64,000 nucleotides of DNA from Amoebidium appalachense. Taxonomy: Eukaryota; Ichthyosporea. The position numbers and the translations under genes were made by a program. Under the pieces are notes generated by a model, which did no database searches, was not told the origin of the DNA, and saw nothing but the letters and a program-made list of their open reading frames with translations. Shown here one piece after another: positions 26,840 through 36,008 of this stretch (its first letter is position 1; the number at the start of each line of letters is the position of its first letter). Where the stretch lies: the NCBI GenBank assembly GCA_963693365.1, contig CAVNZM010000012.1, positions 7,874,001 to 7,938,000 on the forward strand. Reading direction: 5' to 3'.

Positions 26840-28235
26840 ACACACGGACCCACAAGTACACGCACACTCACAGGCGCACATCCACCACCACACATCCACC
26901 ACCACCATAATAGAAACTTATTGACCACACTTCCAAAACCCATTTCCAAGTCCCCCCCCCCCCCTAAAAAAAAAATAAAAAATAATAAAACAAAACCCTA
27001 CCAAGCCAACCCAAAAAATGCCCAAGCACGTGCATACAAAACAATGGGGACCATTTACACACCCAAAATGCAGTGCACACTTGCCTGAAGGCACATGTCC
27101 AGCGTAACCATTTTTGTCACCAAACGCCGAGAACTTAGCCGCCTGCTCCTCTGGGGGAAGTTCTGTCAGGCGCTGGTCGTGGGGGCGGAAATCGTTACGC
27201 TTTTTGAGTTCATACTTGGTCCAATGCAGCGCCCTCGAGTAATACAGGAGCCGCTGCTCGTCGTATCGCTGCTTGTGGAGCTCCGAGAGGAGGGTGGCAA
27301 AGGCGTTTGGGCCCACACCTTTGTCTGCCAGTGCACGCAACAATGTTACCACCTTTAGGTCGAGCCCACTGCGGTGGCTAAGGTAGGCCGGAAACTGATC
27401 ACGCATGAAGAGTGGAAGGCGTTTAATTGTCTGGGGGTTTGTGCCGGCAAAGTTTTTTTTGCATGTGTCACAAAAGTACCGGGCCGTGATAATGTAGTAG
27501 CAGCTGTCAAAGTCGATAACACGCCGTCCTACGGGGTTGCTCATGAACCCATTGCGAGAAGTACGGTGTGGGTTGGGGTGGTTGTGGGGGTCCACGTAGT
27601 GATCATCGAAGGGGCACGGCACCATGAAACCGGGAGACAACCTTTCCGGAAGCCAGGCAAAACATCTGGGTTTGTAGAAAGGCGCTGGATCGCCCCCAAA
27701 TTTAAAGCCTATAATGGGAGGTGGAAGATGCCACCCCACAGGCGTCTTCTCATCTTTGAGACTCTCTTTCACTGTGTGCAGGTGCGACTTGATTGTTTCG
27801 CCCGCCGCGTCAGAAAACTCCTCTCCACCGTCATCCCCGTCCGTATTATCTTCTCCCTCTTCCTCCCCTTCATCCTCGTCTACCCGGTACGCATCTGCTG
27901 CTGCATTTAGCAAAGGTTCCTCGTCGGGTTGCACCTGTATGTCTGGTGGGTGTGGAGCAGGGGCCCGATCCATTTCTCTTGGTAACGAATGGACGCTACC
28001 TGCCTCAACTACACGGGCCCTTATGTCGGCGGCCTTAGATAGAGGGGGCTGTTCGGGTTGTACGTTTACGTTTAGTTCCTGCAAAACAGCTTTGTTTGCC
28101 GTCCCAAAACCTGCAAAGTTCGCTAAAGGCTGAACAAATGCAGCATCTTTTTTTTTTGCGCCCAGCTCCCTCCCTAGCTCCGCCTGTTTTATGCCCAGGG
28201 CGCTGTGTTGTGCCCTTAGGGCAGCCTGGCTTCAT
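20259..28235 (-). CDS. Transposase-like protein: DUF6729, DDE-like core, embedded 3'-5' exonuclease
   Basis: Minus-strand exons: 28235-27085, 26128-25938, 24968-24125, 23674-23034, 22520-22314, 21857-20259; about 1,543 aa. It starts MKPGCPKG and has GHKTGGAREGAGRKKK, a basic N-terminus I associate with DUF6729 proteins. Order: acidic linker; DUF6729-like region (about 180-375) with CDTCKKNF; first Asp in KADHTFQIGK; second Asp in FFYTDRCCQD; a DEDDy exonuclease with GLDCEW (about 570), GTDSAHLNKDYG and YAALDAY; Pro/Ala-rich stretch; RGTNEVEG (about 1050) as candidate third acidic motif; and a Cys cluster (CKTCGRQGKGCPGS) near the C-terminus. Inference: a mobile-element transposase. Donors at 27084 and 22313 are GC rather than GT. 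The A10 run at 28150-28159 shifts the frame by one base after GRKKK. No terminal inverted repeats were found. The donor at 25937 is ambiguous by two bases. Confidence 0.75.
22065..22143. repeat. (TC)n microsatellite
   Basis: About 40 TC units, then (TG)n and G tracts, in the last intron of the transposase-like gene. A (TG)n-G block lies at about 21910-21988. Confidence 0.95.
22732..22826. repeat. Poly(C) tract, 95 bases
   Basis: The longest pure homopolymer in the window. It lies in an intron of the transposase-like gene (poly(G) on the sense strand) and can form i-motif or G-quadruplex structures. Confidence 0.93.
25050..25345. repeat. C-rich minisatellite in an intron
   Basis: Imperfect tandem units of about 25-45 bases built on CCCCCAAACCCATGTGCCCAC plus TTTCCCCCTCC. 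At least six units are visible. It lies in the intron between exons 2 and 3 of the transposase-like gene. Confidence 0.85.
25520..25579. repeat. Poly(C) block interrupted by one T
   Basis: Two long C runs separated by a single T, inside the same intron as the minisatellite. Confidence 0.9.
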
Positions 28236-28310
28236 TTTAAACACTTGGGGCCTGGCCCCCTGCCCCCCTAGTGCGACTACGTTACCGCAAACATTCCCGT
28301 ATTCCAGTGT

Positions 28311-28396
28311 GCTCGGCAATGCTGCTCATGGCCTTAAATTCGCGCTCTTTACTGGTCACAACCAGTCCGGGAAGGCCATGAGCAGCATTGCCGAGC
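28311..28396. repeat. Inverted repeat, 25-base arms
   Basis: Arms 28311-28335 and 28372-28396 are perfect inverted copies (GCTCGGCAATGCTGCTCATG...) around a 36-base loop. Both arms read KAMSSIAE outward. The right arm continues into GAGCTGGGCGCA plus an A run, a phrase that also occurs on the minus strand at about 28150-28173 inside exon 1 of the transposase-like gene. This suggests a fold-back duplication at the 5' edge of that element. Confidence 0.85.
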
Positions 28397-28746
28397 TGGG
28401 CGCAAAAAAAAAGAAAAAAATTCCTGACCGCCGCCTACAGCAGTGTATGATCTGTTATCCATATTCGGCAAAAGGGGTCTTGCCCAACCAATGGCTTGAA
28501 TCCTTGTAACTTTGCTTTATCCATATAAGGTTAGCTGAACACCCCCCCTCCAATCATACCCCCCCCTTCTCTCTAGTAGTAGCTCCTGGCATGCCGCACC
28601 CCCCTGTTCGACACCCCCACTTGCACTGTGTTCTATCTATGTACCGCATGCAACCTAAACCTAAGATGCAACTCTAAAACTATGCTACTATACTAACACA
28701 TATAACACCTACTACACGAACATTAACACTACACTATTTGTAGTTC

Positions 28747-28923
28747 TTACTCAGCCATGCCGATGGCCTGCCGATGCTGCACTAACTTAAGTCTCCCTAA
28801 AGCTTTGGTGCACATGTCGGCCACGTTACTGTTCGTGCTGCAATACACAAGTTCTACATCCCCATTCTCCACACACTCACGGGTGTAGTGGTACTGAACG
28901 TCGATGTGTTTGATGCTGGCCTG
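28747..28923 (-). pseudogene. C-terminal remnant of copia RNase H
   Basis: It encodes 58 codons with the classic end of copia RNase H: KHIDVQYHYTRE, an E-L-V-Y-C-S-T-N segment and ADMCTKAL, ending in TAA. It overlaps the end of the gag-integrase frame in another frame. The integrase linker runs straight into it, so the reverse transcriptase and most of RNase H were lost by an internal deletion that also shifted the frame. Confidence 0.85.
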
Positions 28924-31523
28924 GAGATTGCTTCTTCCAGTGTCACAGGGTCATCCTCGTTGCTATCAGCACTCTCAATTGCCATGCTGATACTGTCGCG
29001 GTACTCTACTACACCTGCGTTGATGCCGTAGGTCCCACCGCGCCTTGTAGTCATAGACGGATAGGCACTTCTGGTTGCAACCTGCAACTCTGCACTATCT
29101 TCCTCGTCTCCTGACCCTGCCGCGTCCGAATCGCCGCTGTCCTCGCCCGCGCCGTCGCCGATAGCATCTGAATCATATCCACTGTCAGTGCCGATTGCAG
29201 GCTTCCGAAAGGAATGTTGCTTCTTGACGCTGATTGGATTCCTCGATTCCATGCTCTGCTGATTTCCGATTGGCTTATGCATCAGCAATTCCATTGGCTC
29301 ATCTTGCACCACCGGAATACCGGCCTTTGGGGTGCATGATTCATCGATCACCACATCTCGCCCGACGATAGTCTTGCGCGCCTCGGTGTCCCACAACAAG
29401 TACGTCTTGCTGTCACCTGTGTAGCCGACGAATTTACACTCCCGACTCTTGGCGTCTAGCTTCCTGCGCTCGTCCTTCGGCACATGGACAAATGCCTTGC
29501 TACCAAATACACGTAGATGGCTAACATCGGGCTTCTCTCCATACCATGCCTCCCAAGGTGTCATGCCACCCAGTACTGTGGTTGGCGTCAGGTTCTTGAT
29601 GTACACAGCTGCCTGTACTGCCAGCTGCCAGAACCCCATACTCATGCCTGCTGACTGCAGCATGCAGCGCGCCGTCTCGACAATGGTCCTGTTAGCCCTC
29701 TCTGCTACACCATTCTGCTCTGGTGTGTAAGGGACTGTCGCCTCATGTTCAATGCCGCACGCTTCCAGGAACGACTTGAACTCAGTGGAGGTGTACTCAC
29801 CCCCGTTGTCGGAACGCAGAATCTTGATGCTGGCACCGTGTTGCTTCTCTACGTGTGCCTTGTACTTCTTGAAGTAAGTATGCACTTGGGATTTATGTTT
29901 CATGAAGTACACCGTAGTGAACCTTGTCTTGTCGTCGATGAAGGTGACATAATACTTGGAACCTTGCAGCGACTCCTTGTTGAACGGTCCTGCCACATCA
30001 GAATGAACTCTGTCGAGCTTCGCTGGCGCTGTCTTGCGGGGTAGCTTACTGAAAGAGAGCCGGGCTTGCTTCCCTCTCGCGCATCCCTCGCACACACCGT
30101 CATCCTGGGTTTTGCAGTCGATGCACAGACCCTCGACGATGTTTTCTTTAGCCATTTTCTGTAGCGTGTTTGTTGCCACATGACCAAACCGCCGGTGCCA
30201 TAAACTGGCGCTGCCCTTTACCGGCTCACACACGGTGTTACCCCCACTGCTGCCGACTGCAGTGGTCACCATGTTCACGCTCTCACATACGGGTTTCACT
30301 AGGAGACGATACAGGCCTCCCTCCACTACCCCACGGGCCACAACTTGGCCATCTGTGGCACTCTCAATCGTACACTGTCGACCGTCGGTGATGCCTCTTA
30401 ACCCGTGCTTGCCGGCGCTTGAAGCCGACATCACGTTAGTTCCAAATGCTGGCACGTACAGCACATTCTGCAGTCTAAATGTCATGCTGTTGCCCTGGAA
30501 CTCACTTGTTAATCTTACGACGCCTATTCCTAGCGCCATCACACCCGGGGTGTTACCCAGAGCGACGGGTTTGGGTGTGATCGACCGGAAGTCTTCCATC
30601 CAGTCCTTTCGGCATGTGACATGGGAGGTTGCGCCGCAGTCCCAATACCACTCAGTTGAAGAAGGGAGTCCGCTGTTTACCGCCATGGCGAGTATCTCCT
30701 TGGAAGCTCCGTTCTGCTTCGCCTTGTCGCCGCGATTGCCGCCCTTCTTCTTCTTTGGACACTGTGACTTGTAGTGCCCAAACTTGTGACATTTGTAACA
30801 CTCCACCTTGGATATGTCAGTCACGCGCGGCTTGCCGGTGTCCTGTCGTGGCGTACCGCCGCGCCATTGGGTGCTGGTCATCATCACCCGCTGCTGTTCC
30901 CTTGCAGCCTCGTTCTCCTCAAAACCACGCAGCTTGGCGATTATCTTTTCCATTGTCTTCTCAGCTGCTGGTAAAGCTTGAATGGTCCTAACGTCGGTGC
31001 GGAATCGGTCGTCAGCGCCTACACCGTCCAGGAATTTCTCGGCAACCATGTCCTCACTAACTCCATTGGGGTCGATATGAAGAAGATCCTGCACAATGCA
31101 CTCCAGACGGGCCGCATACTCCAGCACGCTTTCCGTCGGGATCATATCAGCACGCCAGAACTGTTGAATCAACATTCTCTTGTGCTCATCTGTGTTGCGC
31201 GCAGCGTATGATGCTACCGTATCCCATATGTCCTTGGGATTTCCTACGGCAATAGCTCGCCGACACAGGCTTGCAGGTACATCACCTAGTGTCTCCACCA
31301 GGTAGGAAGTCGCCTTCTTCTGGTCCAAGGGGTCGATCTCCACCGGAGGTTGCTCCACCAGTTCGCCGTCCTCTCCTATCACTTCAGGAGCCACGTCTTC
31401 AATCGTGTACCATAATTCCTCGCCCTCGAGGAAGCACTTCATGCGCATGGCCCACATTGAGTAGGAGATTTTGCCCTTGCCTTCTCCTTCATACATGGGA
31501 ACTGGACATTTTGCTCTTCCCAT
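28854..31523 (-). pseudogene. Copia Gag-protease-integrase polyprotein, RT deleted
   Basis: 889 codons. The Gag part is of the UBN2 type (LVETLGDVPASL, QQFWRADMIPTESV), followed by a CCHC zinc knuckle (CYKCHKFGHYKSQC). The protease has WYWDCGATSH, where the usual catalytic triad is D-S-G or D-T-G. The integrase has an HHCC zinc domain (H-x-x-x-x-H, CEGCARGKQ) and the DDE core: HSDVAGPF, SDNGGEY and the E in PEQNGVAERANRT. A GKP/LRVFG and GYTGDSK C-terminal region follows, then an acidic linker. The frame is open but ends in a few out-of-frame residues past the deletion. Integrase would insert cDNA, but no RT remains to make it. Confidence 0.9.
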
Positions 31524-31557
31524 CTTGTCTCAACAGTCGCTTGATCGTAGCGTTGCA

Positions 31558-31571
31558 CTGGGCCCATAACC
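31558..31571 (-). promoter_or_regulatory. Primer-binding site matching the iMet-tRNA anticodon arm
   Basis: The plus strand reads CTGGGCCCATAACC, which is the conserved anticodon-arm sequence of eukaryotic initiator tRNA-Met. On the element strand this gives GGTTATGGGCCCAG directly after the LTR. Drosophila copia and Ty5 use this half-tRNA priming site instead of the tRNA 3' end. Confidence 0.8.
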
Positions 31572-31876
31572 GTAACTTAGAGGTTTCTCTGTGAGACTTT
31601 ATTATTTGCTGACTTGCATTGACTGGCCCGCCGGGACCTTTATATACTTGTGGTCTGGCTCACTGGAATGTTACATACTATTCCCGATTGGTCTACCCGC
31701 CGCTATGGATCTAGTCGCTACCAATCAAAGCACTCCAATAGAATCTTCTAGACTCTTCTAGATCTATCCTGATCTATCGTGAACCTATCCACCAGTTTAT
31801 CCCGAATATCTCGAATATTCCCGATCACTAGTGCTACGCTAACGCAGGGCATACCGGATGGCTATCCTGTTCGACA
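31572..31876 (-). repeat. 5' LTR of the copia element
   Basis: On the minus strand it starts TGTCGAACAGGATAGCC and ends CTAAGTTAC before the primer site. It has a TATA box (TATATAAAG, 31646-31638) and an AATAATAAAG polyadenylation-type signal about 35-50 bases further on, so the R region is short. A (TCTG)n/(TG)n array abuts its outer end. Confidence 0.88.
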
Positions 31877-31886
31877 GGTCGATGGG

Positions 31887-31989
<103 letters not shown>

Positions 31990-32015
31990 CACTGTGTGTG
32001 TGCGTGCGTGCGTGC

Positions 32016-32084
<69 letters not shown>

Positions 32085-32314
32085 GCAGGGGGGCGAGGGG
32101 GGGAGGGGGAGGGGGGAGGGTTGGGTTAATTTGGGATGGGAAAATATATAACTTCGGTGATGAAAAATCACAACACCAAGCTTTAGTGCACAAATCTCCA
32201 CAATGTGATTGGACAAACCACTCTCCGATAGCGGAAAGTCAGGGGGGAGTCGAATGATTTAATCCCGAACGACATAATAATGAGGCCGTCAGGCCCTCAC
32301 AGCGGATTTTGTCC

Positions 32315-32315
<1 letters not shown>

Positions 32316-32363
<48 letters not shown>

Positions 32364-32367
32364 CCCC

Positions 32368-32414
<47 letters not shown>
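32316..32414. repeat. Poly(C) block of about 99 bases with two T interruptions
   Basis: C runs separated by single T residues. It lies between the copia element and the 35-kb gene. Confidence 0.9.
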
Positions 32415-32416
<2 letters not shown>

Positions 32417-32874
32417 CATCCCCTTTCTCCCCGGCCCATTTAGGGCCCAAGCCGGAGCAGATGGTTATGGCTTTTTGGTTGTTGTCTTTTTTTCCCGTGA
32501 ATTATCACAGGCTGAGTGGCATTGCACCTGTTGTGTTTTTATTTTTCAGCAAGTTCTGTGAGCGGTCTCCCTATACCTAGGGCTTCAGTCGTATGAACCT
32601 TCCCCGTGTGGAATGTGAAGAGATGCAATTGCAAACAAATTAGGAGGGAAAAGGCCTCCCGGCAGGGGGGAAGGGGGGGGGGGGGGGGGGGGGGGAGGGG
32701 GAGGGGAGAGGGGGGAGGGGGGGGATGATAATAAGCCCCAGCGGTGCACCCCGGCTCGAGAGGGGGGGAGGATGAGAAGAAGGGCTGGGAAGGGGGGGGG
32801 GGGGGGGGGGGGGGTCGAGGGAAGAGGGAAGAAGCGGGGGATGGGGGGAAGGAGGGGAGGGAGGGGGGGCGAGT

Positions 32875-32919
<45 letters not shown>

Positions 32920-33664
32920 GATGATAAAAGATCTCAAGAAGAAGGTTGAGAGATTTTGTTTTGTGCTTTGCAATTGGGGAGTCGGGGGGCGGAGAGGGGG
33001 GGCGGGGGGCTGCCGGGGGGGGGGGGGGATTGCGAGGGGTGAGGCATCACAACGGGGGGAGGGGGGGGGGGAGGAGGGGGGTGGGGGGGGGGGGGGGGGG
33101 GGGGGGGGGATATTCTCATTTGGGGGGTGGGGGGGGGAGGGGGGCATCTCAGGGAGGGGGGGGAGGGGGGAAGGGGGGCATTTCCGAACGGGGGAGGAGG
33201 GGGGGGGGGGGGGGGGGGGAGGAAGAGGCATTTCAGACGGGAGCAAGGAGGGGGGGGGGGGGGGGGGGGGGGCGGCAGGGGGCATTCGGATGGTGAGTTC
33301 TTGAAAGAGGCAGGAAACGGACTGCGGGAAGGAATTCGGACACGGCCTCACCTTTCAAAGCAAACGGTTTGATGTACGCTCTGATGGTGAACATTTTGGT
33401 CAAAAATGAGTAAACCAGGCTTTTAACCAATCAAATTAAATTTGCCCGGCAAACCAGATTAGTCAGCCAACCAATCAAATCATTGGGTCATTATGATGGT
33501 CTCATTTCGGCTAAGTGAGAGCTTGAAGTTCATATTTATGGGAGAATGTGCTTGTGCTTGTGTGTACATGTGTGGATGTGAATTTACTTTGTGTTCAACC
33601 TGTTCCTCCTCCTCCTCCTCCTCCTCCTCCTCTTCTTCTTCTTCTTTCTTTCTTTCTTTCTTTT

Positions 33665-33674
<10 letters not shown>

Positions 33675-33720
<46 letters not shown>
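33675..33720. repeat. Poly(G) tract, 46 bases, after a T run
   Basis: It is preceded by (CCT)n, (TTC)n and T14. Such stacked simple repeats recur across the window. Confidence 0.93.
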
Positions 33721-33721
<1 letters not shown>

Positions 33722-33753
33722 AAGCGGGCTGGCGCGTGCGGGGGAGGGGCGGG

Positions 33754-33787
<34 letters not shown>

Positions 33788-35040
33788 TTTTGTGATGGTG
33801 ATGGTGTGTGTGTGGCCTGCTGCCCTGGGGGGGGGGGAGGGGGGGGGGGGGGATATCATATAAGAGGAAGGTTGGGGGGGGGGGTGGGGGGGGTGTCTTT
33901 ATTTCTTCTTAGATTTTATTCTTGATGGACATCGGAATTAGTAGTAAATAGATCGAATAGTGAATGGATAACTACCACCTGCTGAAAGAGAAGATTGCTT
34001 ATGTGAAGAAATGTTTCGATCCATTTTCAAGTTTGCTTCAAGGATTTTCTAAATTGAATATCTTGAATTTGCATGCTTAATTATGTAAGCAATCAAGCCT
34101 TTGGCACCTCAGGGTAATTGCACTCGGTACAACTCTACAACAATGTTGATGCTTGAAACGAAACGGCCTCGGAACAATGCAGGCTTTGCGACACGATTAG
34201 ATGGCGGTTGGCCAATCCTTTGACTGCAAACTTTCGAAGACCGGTTGATGGCCATTTTCAGTGCAGGCTGTAGTGGATGTGAATTCTCTCTGAAGAATAT
34301 TGGTGCAAGTCTACCTGAACACTAATTGCTCATTTTGAATGGCATGTTGTGTGACATATGCGTTGTGTGTGTGTGTAAGGAGCAAACACACCGGGTTCAG
34401 TTAAACTGTACAGGAAATGTGTACATGTGTACGTGTGTGCGCGCGGGCGGGGCACAGGCGGGTTTGCGCGCGCGCGCATGTGTGTGTGTTTGTGTGCGGG
34501 GCCTGTGCGGGCACCACTGTGTGTGTGCTTGTGTAACACGCTGTGCAAAGCACGTTCTTGGTGTGTTTGCCTGTTATATATGTGTCGCGTTTTGTACGGA
34601 CGCAAAGTGTTAGTGTTAGTTGTCGCGTGCCTTTCTTTGTGGCCCAGGTTGTGCATGTTGTGTTTCCAGAAAAGACATTCACAGCATTCTGCAGGTGGCC
34701 CACTTTAACCGCCAGGCTTATTTATTTTTAAAAAGAGTTTAGATAGCTTCTCTGAACACAAAGAGTCAGAATTAAGAACACGGGTTACTAAACACTTCAG
34801 CGAAACTCACGGTATAACCAAAAACACACGGATCTTCTTTTAAAAGAAGAAAGAGATCGAGGGTGTATGTGACAGTAGATTCAATAGTAATTTATAGATT
34901 TATAAAAAAGGATGCCTCACTGAAGCAATCCTGGGATAGTACCACTTTCATTCGTACACAGGTTTTCAACCCTGGCAATTTCAACATTCGTAAATTTCAT
35001 TCAAATACCCTACTGAAAATCACTAAAAACCCCACACACT

Positions 35041-35865
35041 CTACTGACCCCCCTGAGGTGACACGCTCGCATTATTCGAGCTTCCACCGAGGGAAAACCT
35101 CCGGCGCATAAGTTCCTTGTGGCTTGCACGGGCACGCGCATAAATACTGCTTGCATGAGATGAGATGGGGCTCTGGCGACCGCGACCACAATGGCATTGG
35201 CAGCTGGCTCGGGTAATTCCGGCGTGGCGAGGGGTCTCATTGCACATGGAGAGAGAGCACGCAAAGCGCGTGTGCAGAAGAAGGCACATACTGCGCATGC
35301 GTGTGTTTTGATCCTTTGCGCCCTTGCCCTGAAGTACGAAATGCACGACAAATTCGCGGAAGAACACGTCGTTCCACCCAAGCTCGGCACCAATGTGGTT
35401 AATAAGTTCACCCACGGCTTCATCATCCCAATCCTCGCTAGCGGAACGGCAGAACGTGGCAGCTTCGCATGGCGTGCGCTCGCGCAGAAACTTCAAAAAT
35501 ACGCGCACAGTGTTAGGAAGGAGAGGCCAGTCAGCTGTAACGGCATTAACAAGGCGACCCTGCCAATCCATGGGCTGTTGGCTAGCGGCGCCCAAGAGAA
35601 GCTCTGTTATGCTCTCCACGGGCCAGTCCTGAGTAATCCAACGGATACCGTGTGCTACGCGACGGAGCTCATAATCCGGGGTAATACGACGGAGGTGGTA
35701 TGTAATAAGGAGGATGTTTTCCGGGTTTCTTACCCAGGAGCCAAAGCGAGCATCATAACACCTATCCATGTAGTTCATGGTACTGTCTACGTCCCAGGCG
35801 AAATTTGGGTGGGAAAACCCGAGATCGCTGTTGTCGAGCTTAACTTTCTTAGCTGCGGACTCCAT
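35041..35865 (-). CDS. Unknown 274-aa protein with a Myc-type NLS and Trp-containing repeats
   Basis: An uninterrupted frame from ATG at 35865 to a stop at 35041. The N-terminus has AAKKVKLD, very close to the classical c-Myc nuclear localisation signal, suggesting a nuclear protein. The middle (about residues 75-180) shows at least two related segments: TQDWPVESITELLLGA...W and SEDWDDEAVGELINHIGAELGW, both D-W-x-x-E-x-(3)-E-L-(L/I) followed by a second Trp. The last 90 residues are rich in Arg, Ser and Cys and look non-conserved, so the true 3' end could be an intron after residue 180 or so. An antisense frame of 241 codons overlaps it; codon pattern and the NLS favour the minus strand. I recognise no family. 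Confidence 0.55.
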   Translation of the reverse strand: MESAAKKVKLDNSDLGFSHPNFAWDVDSTMNYMDRCYDARFGSWVRNPENILLITYHLRRITPDYELRRVAHGIRWITQDWPVESITELLLGAASQQPMDWQGRLVNAVTADWPLLPNTVRVFLKFLRERTPCEAATFCRSASEDWDDEAVGELINHIGAELGWNDVFFREFVVHFVLQGKGAKDQNTRMRSMCLLLHTRFACSLSMCNETPRHAGITRASCQCHCGRGRQSPISSHASSIYARARASHKELMRRRFSLGGSSNNASVSPQGGQ

Positions 35866-35917
35866 TTTTTCTGTGTGGTGTATAGAACGATGCTAGTGCT
35901 AATAGAGCGTTGTTAGA

Positions 35918-36008
35918 CTTGTCGCTCCTTTATGTTTTGTATGCGTGTTTGGTCTGTGAATAGACTTCGCTCCTTTATGTTTTGTATGCGTGTTTGGTCT
36001 GTGAATAT
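35918..36008. repeat. Tandem duplication, 45-base unit
   Basis: Two nearly identical copies of CGCTCCTTTATGTTTTGTAT...GTGAATA lie at about 35923 and 35968. They sit 50-140 bases upstream of the start of the minus-strand 274-aa gene, so they may be part of its promoter. Confidence 0.85.

Larger units (their letters stand above)
28603..31876 (-). mobile_element. Defective Ty1/copia retrotransposon
   Basis: Minus-strand order: 5' LTR (31876-31572), primer-binding site (31571-31558), gag-protease-integrase ORF (31523-28854), a remnant of the RNase H end (28923-28747), a purine run GTGGGGG and then the first 11 bases of a 3' LTR (28613-28603). Reverse transcriptase is absent and the 3' LTR stops after TGTCGAACAGG. 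The element cannot move by itself. The 5' LTR appears identical over 298 bases to the solo LTR at 17.2 kb, so activity in this lineage was recent. Confidence 0.9.

Noticed and set aside
27374-27910. 178-codon plus-strand frame
   Set aside because: It is antisense to the DUF6729-like region; the minus strand carries the conserved motifs.
20100-28420. Terminal inverted repeats for the transposase-like element
   Set aside because: I compared both flanks by eye and found no matching ends. The inverted repeat at 28311-28396 is local and has no partner near 20 kb.
32539-33351. 270-codon Pro-rich and 186-codon Gly-rich frames
   Set aside because: Composition is that of the G/C tracts only; both strands are equally open.
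35191-35916. 241-codon plus-strand frame
   Set aside because: It is antisense to the 274-aa gene. The minus frame has an NLS and repeated motifs, while this one has no recognisable feature.
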